From the NCBI GenBank assembly GCA_018831195.1, contig JAHJDP010000066.1:1-45905 (forward strand): a DNA stretch of 45,905 nt, given 5' to 3'. Shown here in pieces: positions 26,258 to 34,527 of the stretch; the first letter of the stretch is position 1, and each line of letters begins with the position of its first letter. The notes under the pieces were generated by a model, which had not been told where the DNA came from, made no database searches, and saw only the letters and a program-made list of their open reading frames with translations. The DNA is from Candidatus Eisenbacteria bacterium (GTDB lineage: Bacteria > Eisenbacteria > RBG-16-71-46 > CAIMUX01 > JAHJDP01). Both the position numbers and the translations under genes were made by a program.

Positions 26258-27547
26258 ATGATCAATAAACATGTCAGTCTCAATTTGAATGTCCGCGGGT
26301 TGGGGCAATCCGCGACGTTGAGTGTGAACGACCGTATCCGAACGCTGAAGGCGGAGGGGAAGACCGTCTACCGCCTGGGGCTGGGGCAATCGCCTTTTCC
26401 AATCCCTCAATCCATCGTTGAATCGCTTCGAACGCATGCCCATGAAAGAGATTATTTGCCGGCCAAGGGGCATGCGGATCTGCGGGCCGCCGTGGCGGAT
26501 TATCATCGCCGGACCGATGGTGTCGCCGCGGATTCAGAGGGCGTTCTGATCGGCCCCGGATCCAAAGAGCTCATGTTCATTCTCCAACTCGTCTTTTACG
26601 GCGAGCTGTTGGTGCCGGCGCCATGCTGGGTTTCGTACATCCCGCAGGCCAAGATTATCGGCCGGCAGGTGAGTTTGATCCAAACAGCTCTTGACGACGG
26701 ATACATGATCTCTGCGAAGCGGCTGGAGGAGCATTGCGCGGAAGAGAAGGACGACCTCCGACCGCGCATCCTTGTGTTGAACTACCCGAATAATCCGGTT
26801 GGATCGACTTATACAGCGGATGAACTCGAGAAGCTCGCCGCTGTCGCTCGCAAATACCAGGTTATACTATTGTCGGATGAGATATACGCCCAGCTCGACC
26901 ACAAGGGCGCCCATGTTTCGGTGGCCCGCTACTACCCTGAGGGGACGATCATCAGCTCCGGTCTTTCTAAATGGTGCGGCGCGGGCGGCTGGCGCCTTGG
27001 CACTTTTACCTTTCCAAAGGATCTCGATTGGCTTCTCGATAAAATGGCGTCGGTGGCCAGCGAAACGTATACATCGGTCAGCGCGCCGATCCAGTTTGCG
27101 GCGATTCGGGCCTTTGAGGGAGGGGAGCTGATAGACCACCATCTCCGCCACTACCGCCGGATACTGGAAGCGGTGGGAAAGCGCTGCGCCGGTATCTTGA
27201 ACCGGGCGGGTATCGGTTTCATCCCCCCGACCGGCGGATTTTATATTTTCGCCGATTTTTCGAAGTATGCTGAAGCTCTTGCGGCAAAGAGCATTCATGG
27301 AAGCCCCGACCTGGCAAACCGGCTGATTGAGGAAACAGGGGTGGCGGTCATACCCGGAGCGGCGTTTGGGCGCCCCAAAGAGGAGTTGAGCGCCCGTCTT
27401 GCCTATGTCGATTTTGATGGCGCCGGAACGTTGGCCGCGAGTGAATCGATCCCTCTCGAAACCCGGCTTTCTGAAAGCTTTGTTGATGAGTACTGCCCCA
27501 AGGTGGTCCAAGCCTTCCAAATCATCAGTGATTGGGTCCGAGCCTAA
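26258..27547 (+). CDS. PLP-dependent class I/II aminotransferase
   Basis: Starting at ATG 26258 (gaggggag upstream) the protein has 429 residues. It carries the fold-type I pattern: YRLGLGQSPFPIP, AVADYHRR, VLIGPGSKELMFILQ, LVLNYPNNPVGSTY (Asn179), LLSDEIYAQL (Asp207/Tyr210), SGLSKWCGAGGWRLG (Schiff-base Lys238) and Arg247. The Lys in SLSK-like context and the NPVGS site indicate the aspartate/aromatic aminotransferase group. The exact amino acid donor is unclear. The gene faces away from its left neighbour and is probably single. Confidence 0.85.
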   Translation: MINKHVSLNLNVRGLGQSATLSVNDRIRTLKAEGKTVYRLGLGQSPFPIPQSIVESLRTHAHERDYLPAKGHADLRAAVADYHRRTDGVAADSEGVLIGPGSKELMFILQLVFYGELLVPAPCWVSYIPQAKIIGRQVSLIQTALDDGYMISAKRLEEHCAEEKDDLRPRILVLNYPNNPVGSTYTADELEKLAAVARKYQVILLSDEIYAQLDHKGAHVSVARYYPEGTIISSGLSKWCGAGGWRLGTFTFPKDLDWLLDKMASVASETYTSVSAPIQFAAIRAFEGGELIDHHLRHYRRILEAVGKRCAGILNRAGIGFIPPTGGFYIFADFSKYAEALAAKSIHGSPDLANRLIEETGVAVIPGAAFGRPKEELSARLAYVDFDGAGTLAASESIPLETRLSESFVDEYCPKVVQAFQIISDWVRA

Positions 27548-27587
27548 GTTTCGAGTTGCCTTACCTTCTTCAGACCAAGATTGGATT

Positions 27588-28718
27588 CTAGTGCCGGCCT
27601 GTCTTCACCCTGACAATATCAGACCCACGGAAAACAAGACCCCCCTCCAGCATTCCCCTTAAGAATAGCTCCACCGTTTCGCTGTGCAGATCTCCGTTTT
27701 CTTCCAGCTGCGCCTGGGAGAAATGAAGAACCAGGTCCTCATCTCCATCACCATCGATATCTTCGGTGCGTTCCAAAATGCTGATATTGCGCTTTGCAGC
27801 TACCGGGGTGTCATTGCCGTCATCATTCCCGAGCGTGACGGTGTTGGGATCAACCACGGTGGCATCAAAACCGTTCATAGAGAGCAGCGCCACCGGAATG
27901 TTGCCTTTTGCACCGAGTCGAATCGTGTTTAGATCGTTGCCGGGTTTAATGTCGATCTCTACAGTGAGGAACTCGGATGTCCCATCGATTGAGTTAAAGG
28001 CAATATTATCGACAGCCTCGGATTGATCGGTGGGCGAGGTGATAATGACCTGAGAAATGAGCACTTCGGAGGCGAATCCCCAAAATCTTCCGCTGTTGCC
28101 GGCAAAGGCCTGCGTGAAGGCTTGAAATCCATCTTCGCCGATGATCTCGATTTCAAAATACTCTTCAGTAAAGTAGCTGATGAGATCCAAACCCAATCCA
28201 TTGACCCTGCCATCCGGGAATTCGAGAATCAGAGCATCGGGGCAGCTTGTCACGGCAATATTCTTCGAGGGATTGTAAAAGAAATCCGGACCGACAAGCG
28301 CGAGTTCGAGTCCGCCATGATCATTGTTTGTTAATATTTCGATTCCAGGCAGGATGTCGCCCGGTTCAAAGCAGTCATTGTCAGTATGCTCGTTAAGCGG
28401 CTGTGAACAGCCGAGGATCTGACCGTCTCCGATGTTGCCCTCTTCAAAATCTTCAACTTGAAGGCCGGGGAAAGCTTCATCAAAGTCAGCTCGTTGGTAA
28501 AAATAGATTAGGGATCCCTCAGTCTTTGGAGCCGTACCTGTTTCTGGGGATGCCGCTGAAGGTTGTCCCACTACTGGAACACCGAGTCTAGCCTGCTCCA
28601 GAATCGAGGAGGGGTTCTGACCGGTGCTATTTGTTAAACCCTCTCCGCATCCCCACAGGCAAACGGCGAGGGCCATGGTCAACAGCCCCGGCCATGATTT
28701 GCTTGTTCTTGATCTCAT
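27588..28718 (-). CDS. Lipoprotein with a C-terminal IDIKPG-type domain
   Basis: Counting from ATG 28718 (GGGGAG upstream) it has 376 residues. A lipoprotein signal ends LWGCGEG (Cys24). A Ser/Pro/Thr-rich linker follows, then an FDEAFPGLQVEDFEEGNI segment as seen in secreted bacterial proteins with a lectin-like fold. The last 120 residues carry VEIDIKPGNDLNTIRLGAKG, IPVALLSMNGFD, VDPNTVTLGND and DIDGDGDEDLVLHF, a domain found in several PEP-CTERM and other secreted proteins. It acts on the surface or in the periplasm; function unknown. Confidence 0.75.
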   Translation of the reverse strand: MRSRTSKSWPGLLTMALAVCLWGCGEGLTNSTGQNPSSILEQARLGVPVVGQPSAASPETGTAPKTEGSLIYFYQRADFDEAFPGLQVEDFEEGNIGDGQILGCSQPLNEHTDNDCFEPGDILPGIEILTNNDHGGLELALVGPDFFYNPSKNIAVTSCPDALILEFPDGRVNGLGLDLISYFTEEYFEIEIIGEDGFQAFTQAFAGNSGRFWGFASEVLISQVIITSPTDQSEAVDNIAFNSIDGTSEFLTVEIDIKPGNDLNTIRLGAKGNIPVALLSMNGFDATVVDPNTVTLGNDDGNDTPVAAKRNISILERTEDIDGDGDEDLVLHFSQAQLEENGDLHSETVELFLRGMLEGGLVFRGSDIVRVKTGRH

Positions 28719-28893
28719 GACCACTCCCCTTTCTTTTTGAGCTTATTTATAGCATCGGCAGCTTTGACATTCCCTGAAGAGCAGCGGATCCATGATGAAT
28801 CTCAATATCAAGTATCCTATTGCCCGAGAGCGCATTATCCCAATGGGTGAAGATGACTGACGGTTAAATTTGGGCCGCAAGAAGGAGAAAGAA

Positions 28894-28924
28894 AGAGAGC
28901 GGAGCCATTCCGGCTCCGCTCTTT
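28894..28924 (-). terminator. Hairpin terminator between two minus-strand genes
   Basis: agagcggagcc (28896-28906) pairs with ggctccgctct (28912-28922), an 11-bp stem with a 5-nt loop. It lies 47-75 bp past the stop of the gene ending at 28971, and a T-rich stretch (ctttctttctcc) follows on the minus strand. Confidence 0.65.
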
Positions 28925-28970
28925 AACAAACACCAGTTGATCCGCCCGGGATATCCCCGATCGCTGGTTT

Positions 28971-29663
28971 CTAATAGATGCTCTTGATCAGACCCCAGGT
29001 GCTCATCTTCGCCGGTGTCGGCGGACAGTACAGCAGATCGAACTTGCCATCTGTGTGGTTTGTGTATCCCTGGGGAATGGGAACGACATCGGGATCATCC
29101 GTCCATGTCCCTAGGACCGGGCCGCCACAACCCAGCAGCAAGTTAGAGAGCGTGCCGCCGGTGCATTCCCAATCGGCCGTCATCGTACCCGTGGCGCCGG
29201 GGGGCGCGCCGGTATCGATGAGGAAGACATGGAAATTGGCCATTGTTCCTTCGAGGACGAGATCGCCGTCCACAAAAGAGGATGGCGCCGTTGCATTGGG
29301 AGGAAACACACCGAAATCAAAATCGGGTGTCACATCCGCATAAATTTTGAAAGTACCATCGGTGTAGTCGGTCTCGTAGATCATTCCGCCAATGACAGCA
29401 GTTCCCAATGAAGTGAGTCCCTCGAAAACAAAGGTGTACTCAACGAGATCGGGATCAAGGTCACCCAAGGGATCGTAGAAGGTATCGATCCTGCCGTAGA
29501 TCGTTAATTCAGATCCCGGATTACTGATGTGGCCCGAGTAATCGGTTTCCCATCCAAAGCAGCTTGGACCCCAATCGAGGAGTGGGTCCTGCGCCATGAC
29601 GGGAACGGAAATGACAAGAGAGGCGAAGACAAACCCAATGGCTAGTATAAAGGCGGATCGCAT
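28971..29663 (-). CDS. Secreted protein of unknown family, paralogue A
   Basis: The product is 230 residues from ATG 29663, after an aaaggagc site. The frame is open farther upstream (to 29966) but without a ribosome site. A signal peptide ends at about residue 25 (PVMAQ). The mature protein shares several features with the next gene: (F/Y)PPNxTAPSxFxDGxxxLxG in the middle, and a C-terminus GYTNxxDGxxxL..P...TWGxIKSxY. It has no metal or catalytic motif that I recognise, and is probably an exported beta-rich protein. It lies 70 bp from its paralogue and may be co-transcribed with it. Confidence 0.7.
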   Translation of the reverse strand: MRSAFILAIGFVFASLVISVPVMAQDPLLDWGPSCFGWETDYSGHISNPGSELTIYGRIDTFYDPLGDLDPDLVEYTFVFEGLTSLGTAVIGGMIYETDYTDGTFKIYADVTPDFDFGVFPPNATAPSSFVDGDLVLEGTMANFHVFLIDTGAPPGATGTMTADWECTGGTLSNLLLGCGGPVLGTWTDDPDVVPIPQGYTNHTDGKFDLLYCPPTPAKMSTWGLIKSIY

Positions 29664-29733
29664 AATTTGTCGCTCCTTTCCAATTCCCGGGAAGCTTTTA
29701 TAGCATTCCCGGAAACCAGAGATGTCTTTAAAG

Positions 29734-30423
29734 CTAGTCGTTATAGAAACTCTTAATTTGCCCCCAGGTTGCGCTGTGGGTGGCCGTCGGCAGCTGATCC
29801 AGATACACTTCGCCATCAACCTGGTTTGTATATCCACTGGGCGTATATGGGGGTTGTCCCAATCCCAAAGCCGCCAATGTCCAGCCGGCGCGTATCGTTG
29901 ATGACATGTTTTCGATGCAGACACCTTCATTGAAATTGATCGTTCCGGTGAAGGAACCGTTACCACTCACCGTCTCGATGACTATCGTTAGGCTGGTAAA
30001 ATAGCCACCAAGCAAGTGCGTTCCATCAATGAATGTGGAGGGTGCGGTCGGGTTCGGCGGATAGGTTCCGTAATCGGCAGAGGTTCCGTCGATACGCGAA
30101 TCCTCATAGAAGGAGATGGTCCCATCGCCCCCGTAGTAATTGTAAAAAACGTATGTTCCCACCGTTTCCGTGGTAGAAAGGGCGCCGCTATGGATGTGGA
30201 CCGTATATTCGTAATTGTCCTCATCCATGACCATAAAATCTGCGTTGGCTGAGACCATGGGGCCGATAGTTGCGTAAAATTGGCCCTCATCAGTGTAGTT
30301 TTGCGGAAGGGGCCATGTGAAATCGTACCCATGGTAGTCCGCCAACCATATGGACCCAATCGCCGGTGCGGTGAACAGGGCGGCAAGACAGAGCGCCACC
30401 AGAGCTTTTAGAACAACTTTCAT
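29734..30423 (-). CDS. Secreted protein of unknown family, paralogue B
   Basis: This 229-residue protein begins at ATG 30423 with gggaggcg just upstream. A signal peptide (about 1-23) is followed by a beta-rich mature domain with few charged residues. It shares the central YPPNPTAPSTFIDGTHLLGG and the end GYTNQVDGEVYL...TWGQIKSFYND with the next gene, so the pair is a tandem duplication that has diverged. Neither belongs to a family I recognise. The fact that both keep an exported form and a common C-terminus suggests a conserved role, perhaps binding or structural. Confidence 0.7.
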   Translation of the reverse strand: MKVVLKALVALCLAALFTAPAIGSIWLADYHGYDFTWPLPQNYTDEGQFYATIGPMVSANADFMVMDEDNYEYTVHIHSGALSTTETVGTYVFYNYYGGDGTISFYEDSRIDGTSADYGTYPPNPTAPSTFIDGTHLLGGYFTSLTIVIETVSGNGSFTGTINFNEGVCIENMSSTIRAGWTLAALGLGQPPYTPSGYTNQVDGEVYLDQLPTATHSATWGQIKSFYND

Positions 30424-30837
30424 GTTGCGCCTCCCAAGTCCTGTCTGCGGTCCAGCAACGACAGGCCCAATGTTGGTAGTCCAAGCAGTTTGTTCAACTT
30501 AATGGGAGCCAATGAGATGCGAATTACTCCTATTGCTGGAAAAGATACCACCGATTATTAACCAAGTCAATAGGAATTCGGGTCAAATGCCCCTAACTCC
30601 TTCTGGAATAGGAGTCAAAGGGCCTGTTCTTCGATGGAAGCAATAAATGTAAGTTAAAATTATTGATGAAATATATTAGTATGTATTATAATGGCCGAGA
30701 CAAACGCTTTCATCAGCATGCGCCGCATCTTCAGTTGTCTATGTTGATACGAGGATGGGTTCCTGATATTGATGACCGGTGTCTATTAGCCCGCAACCTG
30801 AATCTTCAAGCGAGGAGCATGGGCCCACTCGGCCGAT
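30424..30837. other. Intergenic region between divergent gene sets
   Basis: No gene stands out in these 414 bp. The sequence is AT-richer than its surroundings and holds promoter-like boxes (see 30663-30692) for the rightward genes. A short open frame at 30663-30854 overlaps these boxes and is unlikely to be coding. Confidence 0.4.
30663..30692 (+). promoter_or_regulatory. Candidate sigma-70-type promoter of the O-antigen-ligase-like pair
   Basis: TTGATG (30663-30668) and TATAAT (30687-30692) are 18 bp apart in an AT-rich patch. A start near 30700 would leave a 5' leader of about 140 nt before ATG 30838. Confidence 0.5.
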
Positions 30838-31263
30838 ATGAAGAAACCGAATGATATCCATCGCCGATGCCTTTCTCAAGGTCCCTTGTTTTTAGTGCCT
30901 ATTGTGATTTTTGGCATTTGGTGGGGGAGTATCCGACCCTTCATTGCAAGTCAGGTATTTGTGAGAGGGGCGTATAGGAAATCCCTGGAGTATGACACTT
31001 TCATAAACCATGAGTCCCGGCGTTTTCTGTCCCAGCATGTTCTTAACGGTGAAGACCTGTTGCCCGTTGATTATATTGTTGATGAAATGGAGAAGAATGT
31101 TCAAGAACATCCGCTGGATGCGAAGAGTTATATTTACCTGGGCCTGCTCTATAGCAAAAATGCAAGGGACAAAGACAAAGCAAAGTGGGCCGTGCGAGAG
31201 GCCCGGCGATTAGCCCCTTTCCGTCCGGAAGTTCGAGATATGGAGGAATTGTGCAAACCATAA
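30838..31263 (+). CDS. Membrane-anchored TPR-like protein resembling the tail of O-antigen polymerases
   Basis: The 141-residue product has a single membrane helix (about 17-36), then a periplasmic RPFIASQVFVRGAYRKSLEY segment and a TPR-like end (VQEHPLDAKSYIYLGLLYSK...KAKWAVREARRLAPFRPEV). Large O-antigen ligases often end in just such a helix-RPF...-TPR tail. Here it is a separate protein encoded before the ligase-like gene, whose start overlaps its stop by 13 bp. It is probably a partner of that enzyme. Confidence 0.65.
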   Translation: MKKPNDIHRRCLSQGPLFLVPIVIFGIWWGSIRPFIASQVFVRGAYRKSLEYDTFINHESRRFLSQHVLNGEDLLPVDYIVDEMEKNVQEHPLDAKSYIYLGLLYSKNARDKDKAKWAVREARRLAPFRPEVRDMEELCKP

Positions 31264-32378
31264 TTCGAACAGGACTTTTTGCGGTGTTATGCATTCCGCT
31301 CATTGTGACTGATTCGACGTTTTACCCCTTCGTTTTCGGCAAGGCCATTGCCTTCCAGGTCCTCATCGGTCTCCTCTTTGTACTGTGGTTGATCTTGCTT
31401 GCCCGGGGAGAAGTCAAACTTCGATGGACCCTGCTCAATGTCTCGTTGCTCATATTCTTTATTATGATGGGTTTGGCGACGATATTGAGTGTGGATCGCA
31501 TCCGCAGCTTCTGGAGTACGCAGGAGAGGATGACGGGATTCTTTAATATGGTTCATTACGGGCTTTTCTTTCTAATGCTATCCACGCTCTTCTCGAAAGA
31601 TCTGTTTTTGTGGCTATTTCGTTTCTCTCTCCTCGTCTCTTTGGTCATGGGGATACTGGCCCTCGGCAATTTTGCCGGCCGGCTCTCCGGGACGCTGGGC
31701 AATCCAGGATTCCTTGCCATCTATATGATGATGCATGTTCTATTTTCAATCTTCCTGATAATCAAAGATCGTAGAGTTCTCTGGCGTATTTGTTATGGAA
31801 TGGTTCTTGTCTCTGATTTGTTCATCCTCATCTTTACAAAAACACGAGCCGTCTATATGGGCTTGGTTATTGGCGCAATAATCCTATTGGGCGGATTGTT
31901 TCTTAAGGCCCAATTGAGGAATCGAATTGCTGGATTGATCCTCTTGTTCGTTTTTGTTTTTGGGATGATCGGTTTGCTGTGGTTTGATGAGTACAGAAGC
32001 TTAAAACCAAGTGAGGCGCGCATCATCTCCTGGTCTATCTCGTGGAACGCCTTCAAGGAGAAGCCCCTGCTGGGTTGGGGGCCGGAAAACTATGTCATCC
32101 CCTATGCCAAATACTTTCCGGCAGACAGATTGCCGCCGGAGAGTTCCTGGTTCGATAAAGCGCATAACATTTTCTGGGAGTATGCTGTCACGATGGGCAT
32201 GCTCGGTCTTCTGGCCTATTTAACAGTATTCATTATTGCGGGGAAGCGGGCTCTATTCAGCGCTGCGATCATCGCCGGTTATCTTGTCGCCCACTGCTTC
32301 TGGATAGAAACATCCAGCTGTCTGATTCCCCTCTATCTGGTGTTTGCTTGGACCGATGTCGATAAGATCAGGGATTGA
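31251..32378 (+). CDS. O-antigen ligase/polymerase family (Wzy_C) membrane protein
   Basis: The product is about 375 residues from GTG 31251, which has GGAGG 6 bp upstream and overlaps the previous gene. It has ten or so membrane helices and a large periplasmic loop with LGWGPENYVIPYAKYFP, then SSWFDKAHNIFWEYAVTMGMLG, the Wzy_C signature found in WaaL/Wzy enzymes. These join or polymerise polyprenyl-linked glycans on the outside of the inner membrane. The protein ends immediately after its last helices, with no tail domain, which the preceding gene may supply. Its stop codon overlaps that of the convergent gene by 11 bp. Confidence 0.8.
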   Translation: MQTIIRTGLFAVLCIPLIVTDSTFYPFVFGKAIAFQVLIGLLFVLWLILLARGEVKLRWTLLNVSLLIFFIMMGLATILSVDRIRSFWSTQERMTGFFNMVHYGLFFLMLSTLFSKDLFLWLFRFSLLVSLVMGILALGNFAGRLSGTLGNPGFLAIYMMMHVLFSIFLIIKDRRVLWRICYGMVLVSDLFILIFTKTRAVYMGLVIGAIILLGGLFLKAQLRNRIAGLILLFVFVFGMIGLLWFDEYRSLKPSEARIISWSISWNAFKEKPLLGWGPENYVIPYAKYFPADRLPPESSWFDKAHNIFWEYAVTMGMLGLLAYLTVFIIAGKRALFSAAIIAGYLVAHCFWIETSSCLIPLYLVFAWTDVDKIRD

Positions 32379-33411
32379 CGGTTCGGGCCAAGCGAAAGCC
32401 GAATTTAGTTCTATAAGGGTAGCTTGGTGTTCCTCCGGAACGGTAGGAGCAACGCAGCTCCTCGGTGGAAGACGCGTTCCATGAGCCTCCGCGAATGACG
32501 CGATAATTCCCGCTCCCGGCATCAACGGGATCGGTTACGGGTGTTGTTCCAAGTTCGCATAACCACCAATCATTGCACCACTCATAAACATTTCCGGCCA
32601 TGTCGGATAGCGTGAGAAGTCCGGGTGCGTCGGGGAAACTGCCTATGGGCCTGGTCCAACTAATGCAGTTACAGTTTGCATAATTACAGTTATGAGGTTC
32701 ATTCCCCCATGGGTAAATGCGCTCATCATCATATTGCGCCGCATATTCCCACTCGGCATCGGTTGGCAGGCGGTATCCCTGGGCGCTATATGGATCGCCA
32801 TTGTTGCAGGCCCAATCGCCTGTGTGCGCATACGCCCGGGGCAATCCTTCTCGCAAGCTCAGCCAGTCACAGAATCGCGCTGCACCATACCAGCTGGCTG
32901 ACTGGATTGGATGAGCAGAAGGGTCGTATCCATCGGGATACGTGTACTGAGCGCTATTTGATGGTGACTGACGCAGATAGAATGTCCCGGCGCCGTCAAA
33001 TTGAATCTCGGAATAAGAATTGTTGAAATCGAGGAGGAGTTCGGTGCCGCCGTCCAGGTTATCCAGGAGCGATACAGTTGTTGCAGTGACATAGCCCTGA
33101 TCAAATGCCCACTGAACCATTTCCAAGTATTCCAGGTTTGTTACCTCATGCTGCCCGAGATAAAAGTCGCGGGTCAAGGTGACTTCATGCTCGTCCAGGC
33201 CGCACGAAGCTTCCCCATCGCCCATCATAAAAATTCCAGCGGGCACAGTAACAAGCTGGAACATATCAAAGAATGTTACACTGTCGATCTCCGCCACCGA
33301 GTAGTAATTGGAGCTTACTCCTTGGTGGATCCGCATCCTTAGTTCGCCGTGGCTCGCTGAGATGCCGAATAATATTGTAATGCCGATGATCGCCATGATG
33401 GCCCGCCGCAT
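32368..33411 (-). CDS. Exported formylglycine-generating-enzyme-like (FGE-sulfatase) domain protein
   Basis: This 347-residue protein has a signal peptide (about 1-22) after a gggagga ribosome site. It matches the SUMF1/FGE fold: FQLVTVPAGIFMMGDGE, DEHEVTLTRDFYLGQHEVTNLEYLEMV, PIQSASWYGAARFCDWLS, YRLPTDAEWEYAAQ, GNVYEWCNDWW, YRVIRGGSWN and FGFRLAR. Only one Cys remains where active FGEs have a pair (ELRCSYRSGG), so it may be a structural relative rather than a sulfatase-activating enzyme. Such proteins are frequent as surface-associated or signalling domains in this kind of bacterium. Confidence 0.82.
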   Translation of the reverse strand: MRRAIMAIIGITILFGISASHGELRMRIHQGVSSNYYSVAEIDSVTFFDMFQLVTVPAGIFMMGDGEASCGLDEHEVTLTRDFYLGQHEVTNLEYLEMVQWAFDQGYVTATTVSLLDNLDGGTELLLDFNNSYSEIQFDGAGTFYLRQSPSNSAQYTYPDGYDPSAHPIQSASWYGAARFCDWLSLREGLPRAYAHTGDWACNNGDPYSAQGYRLPTDAEWEYAAQYDDERIYPWGNEPHNCNYANCNCISWTRPIGSFPDAPGLLTLSDMAGNVYEWCNDWWLCELGTTPVTDPVDAGSGNYRVIRGGSWNASSTEELRCSYRSGGTPSYPYRTKFGFRLARTVNP

Positions 33412-33510
33412 GGATGCGTCCTCCCAATGGTGTCAGGATCATGATCTCCGAAATCCCGCTACATATCGAAAGAGAATACCCTATCTACCGTTGAATTGCA
33501 AGGATAGGTA

Positions 33511-34515
33511 TTATGAGCCGCTCCTTGAAATGAGCGGCACCCGGTCGACGATCCGCACGCGCAGGCCGCGATGGCAGATCATCGTCGAGCCATCAATATT
33601 GGCCGGAAAGGGTTTGGGTTTTGAAGGTGAAAGCTCCAGGCAATTCCTGATGAGATAGGATTGCATTCCCCAAGCTTCGGGATCCTCCATAATTTTTCCG
33701 CTGCGGGCCCGCGTTGCCTGCTGAGGCAATTTTCGAATGCCGATATCTCTCATTGCGAAAAGATGAAAATGCCCGGAGCCAAGAGGATCTGATGTGAATG
33801 ATAATTCCGGACCAAGATAACCATTGAGGATGATCAGGGCCTGGTAGCGGTCTTCAGCGACATCGTGGCCATCCACATGAATCTTCCACCGCCCTTGCCC
33901 GCCGAAGGGTCCTTTAGAAAGGCGTTCGCCTAATGAGAGGATCATTCCTGTTGTAAAGGGACCGAGATCACCGAAGAACTGGCTCAGGATTCCCTTGTAC
34001 CATTTGATATATCGATTTTCTGTATAGTATGGGATCCGGCCGAAAATCTCAGCACCGCCATAGCCGACAAAGTGGATCGATGTGACATTTCCTTCAACGC
34101 TCTCGGCGAGAAGGACATCGCAGGGAAGCGTGCTTCGCCTTTCAATCGATTCAGCAAAGACACGAACGGCCTCCTCGATCTTATCAGGCATATCCAACAC
34201 CTTGCCGATGAGATCGGCCGATCCCTTTCGAAGAAAGCCAAGGCGGATTTCACTCAGTGCGATTCCCGAGTCGATACAACCCTCCAGCACATTTCTGAAG
34301 GTGCCGGATCCGCCGGCTGAGATCGGGATGCGCCCTCCCTCTGTAAGAATTTGCGACGTTTTTTCACGGGCTGCTTTGTGAGTGTCTACTTCATGCAATT
34401 GTACATTATCGAAACCCTGATCCCTAAAAAGGGGCACGATGCGTTCCACTTTCTTCCAATCCTGGATTGATCCGGAGATGGTGGTCGCGATAATGTCGAT
34501 CCGTTCAGTCTTCAT
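33511..34515 (-). CDS. Diacylglycerol/lipid-kinase-like protein
   Basis: The 334-residue product has the pattern of the DAGK catalytic fold: an N-terminal alpha/beta part (IDIIATTISGSIQDWKKV, AREKTSQILTEGGRIPISAGGSGTFRNVLEG), then GFLRKGSADLIGK, ...FVGYGGAEIFGRIPYY and a C-terminal beta part. The ATP-binding GGDGT motif reads GGSGT (residues 68-72). Asp is usual there, so activity or substrate may differ. It is the last of three genes on lipid metabolism (12-bp gap after the PlsC fusion). It may phosphorylate a lipid made by its neighbours. Confidence 0.75.
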   Translation of the reverse strand: MKTERIDIIATTISGSIQDWKKVERIVPLFRDQGFDNVQLHEVDTHKAAREKTSQILTEGGRIPISAGGSGTFRNVLEGCIDSGIALSEIRLGFLRKGSADLIGKVLDMPDKIEEAVRVFAESIERRSTLPCDVLLAESVEGNVTSIHFVGYGGAEIFGRIPYYTENRYIKWYKGILSQFFGDLGPFTTGMILSLGERLSKGPFGGQGRWKIHVDGHDVAEDRYQALIILNGYLGPELSFTSDPLGSGHFHLFAMRDIGIRKLPQQATRARSGKIMEDPEAWGMQSYLIRNCLELSPSKPKPFPANIDGSTMICHRGLRVRIVDRVPLISRSGS

Positions 34516-34527
34516 CGTAATGTTCCC

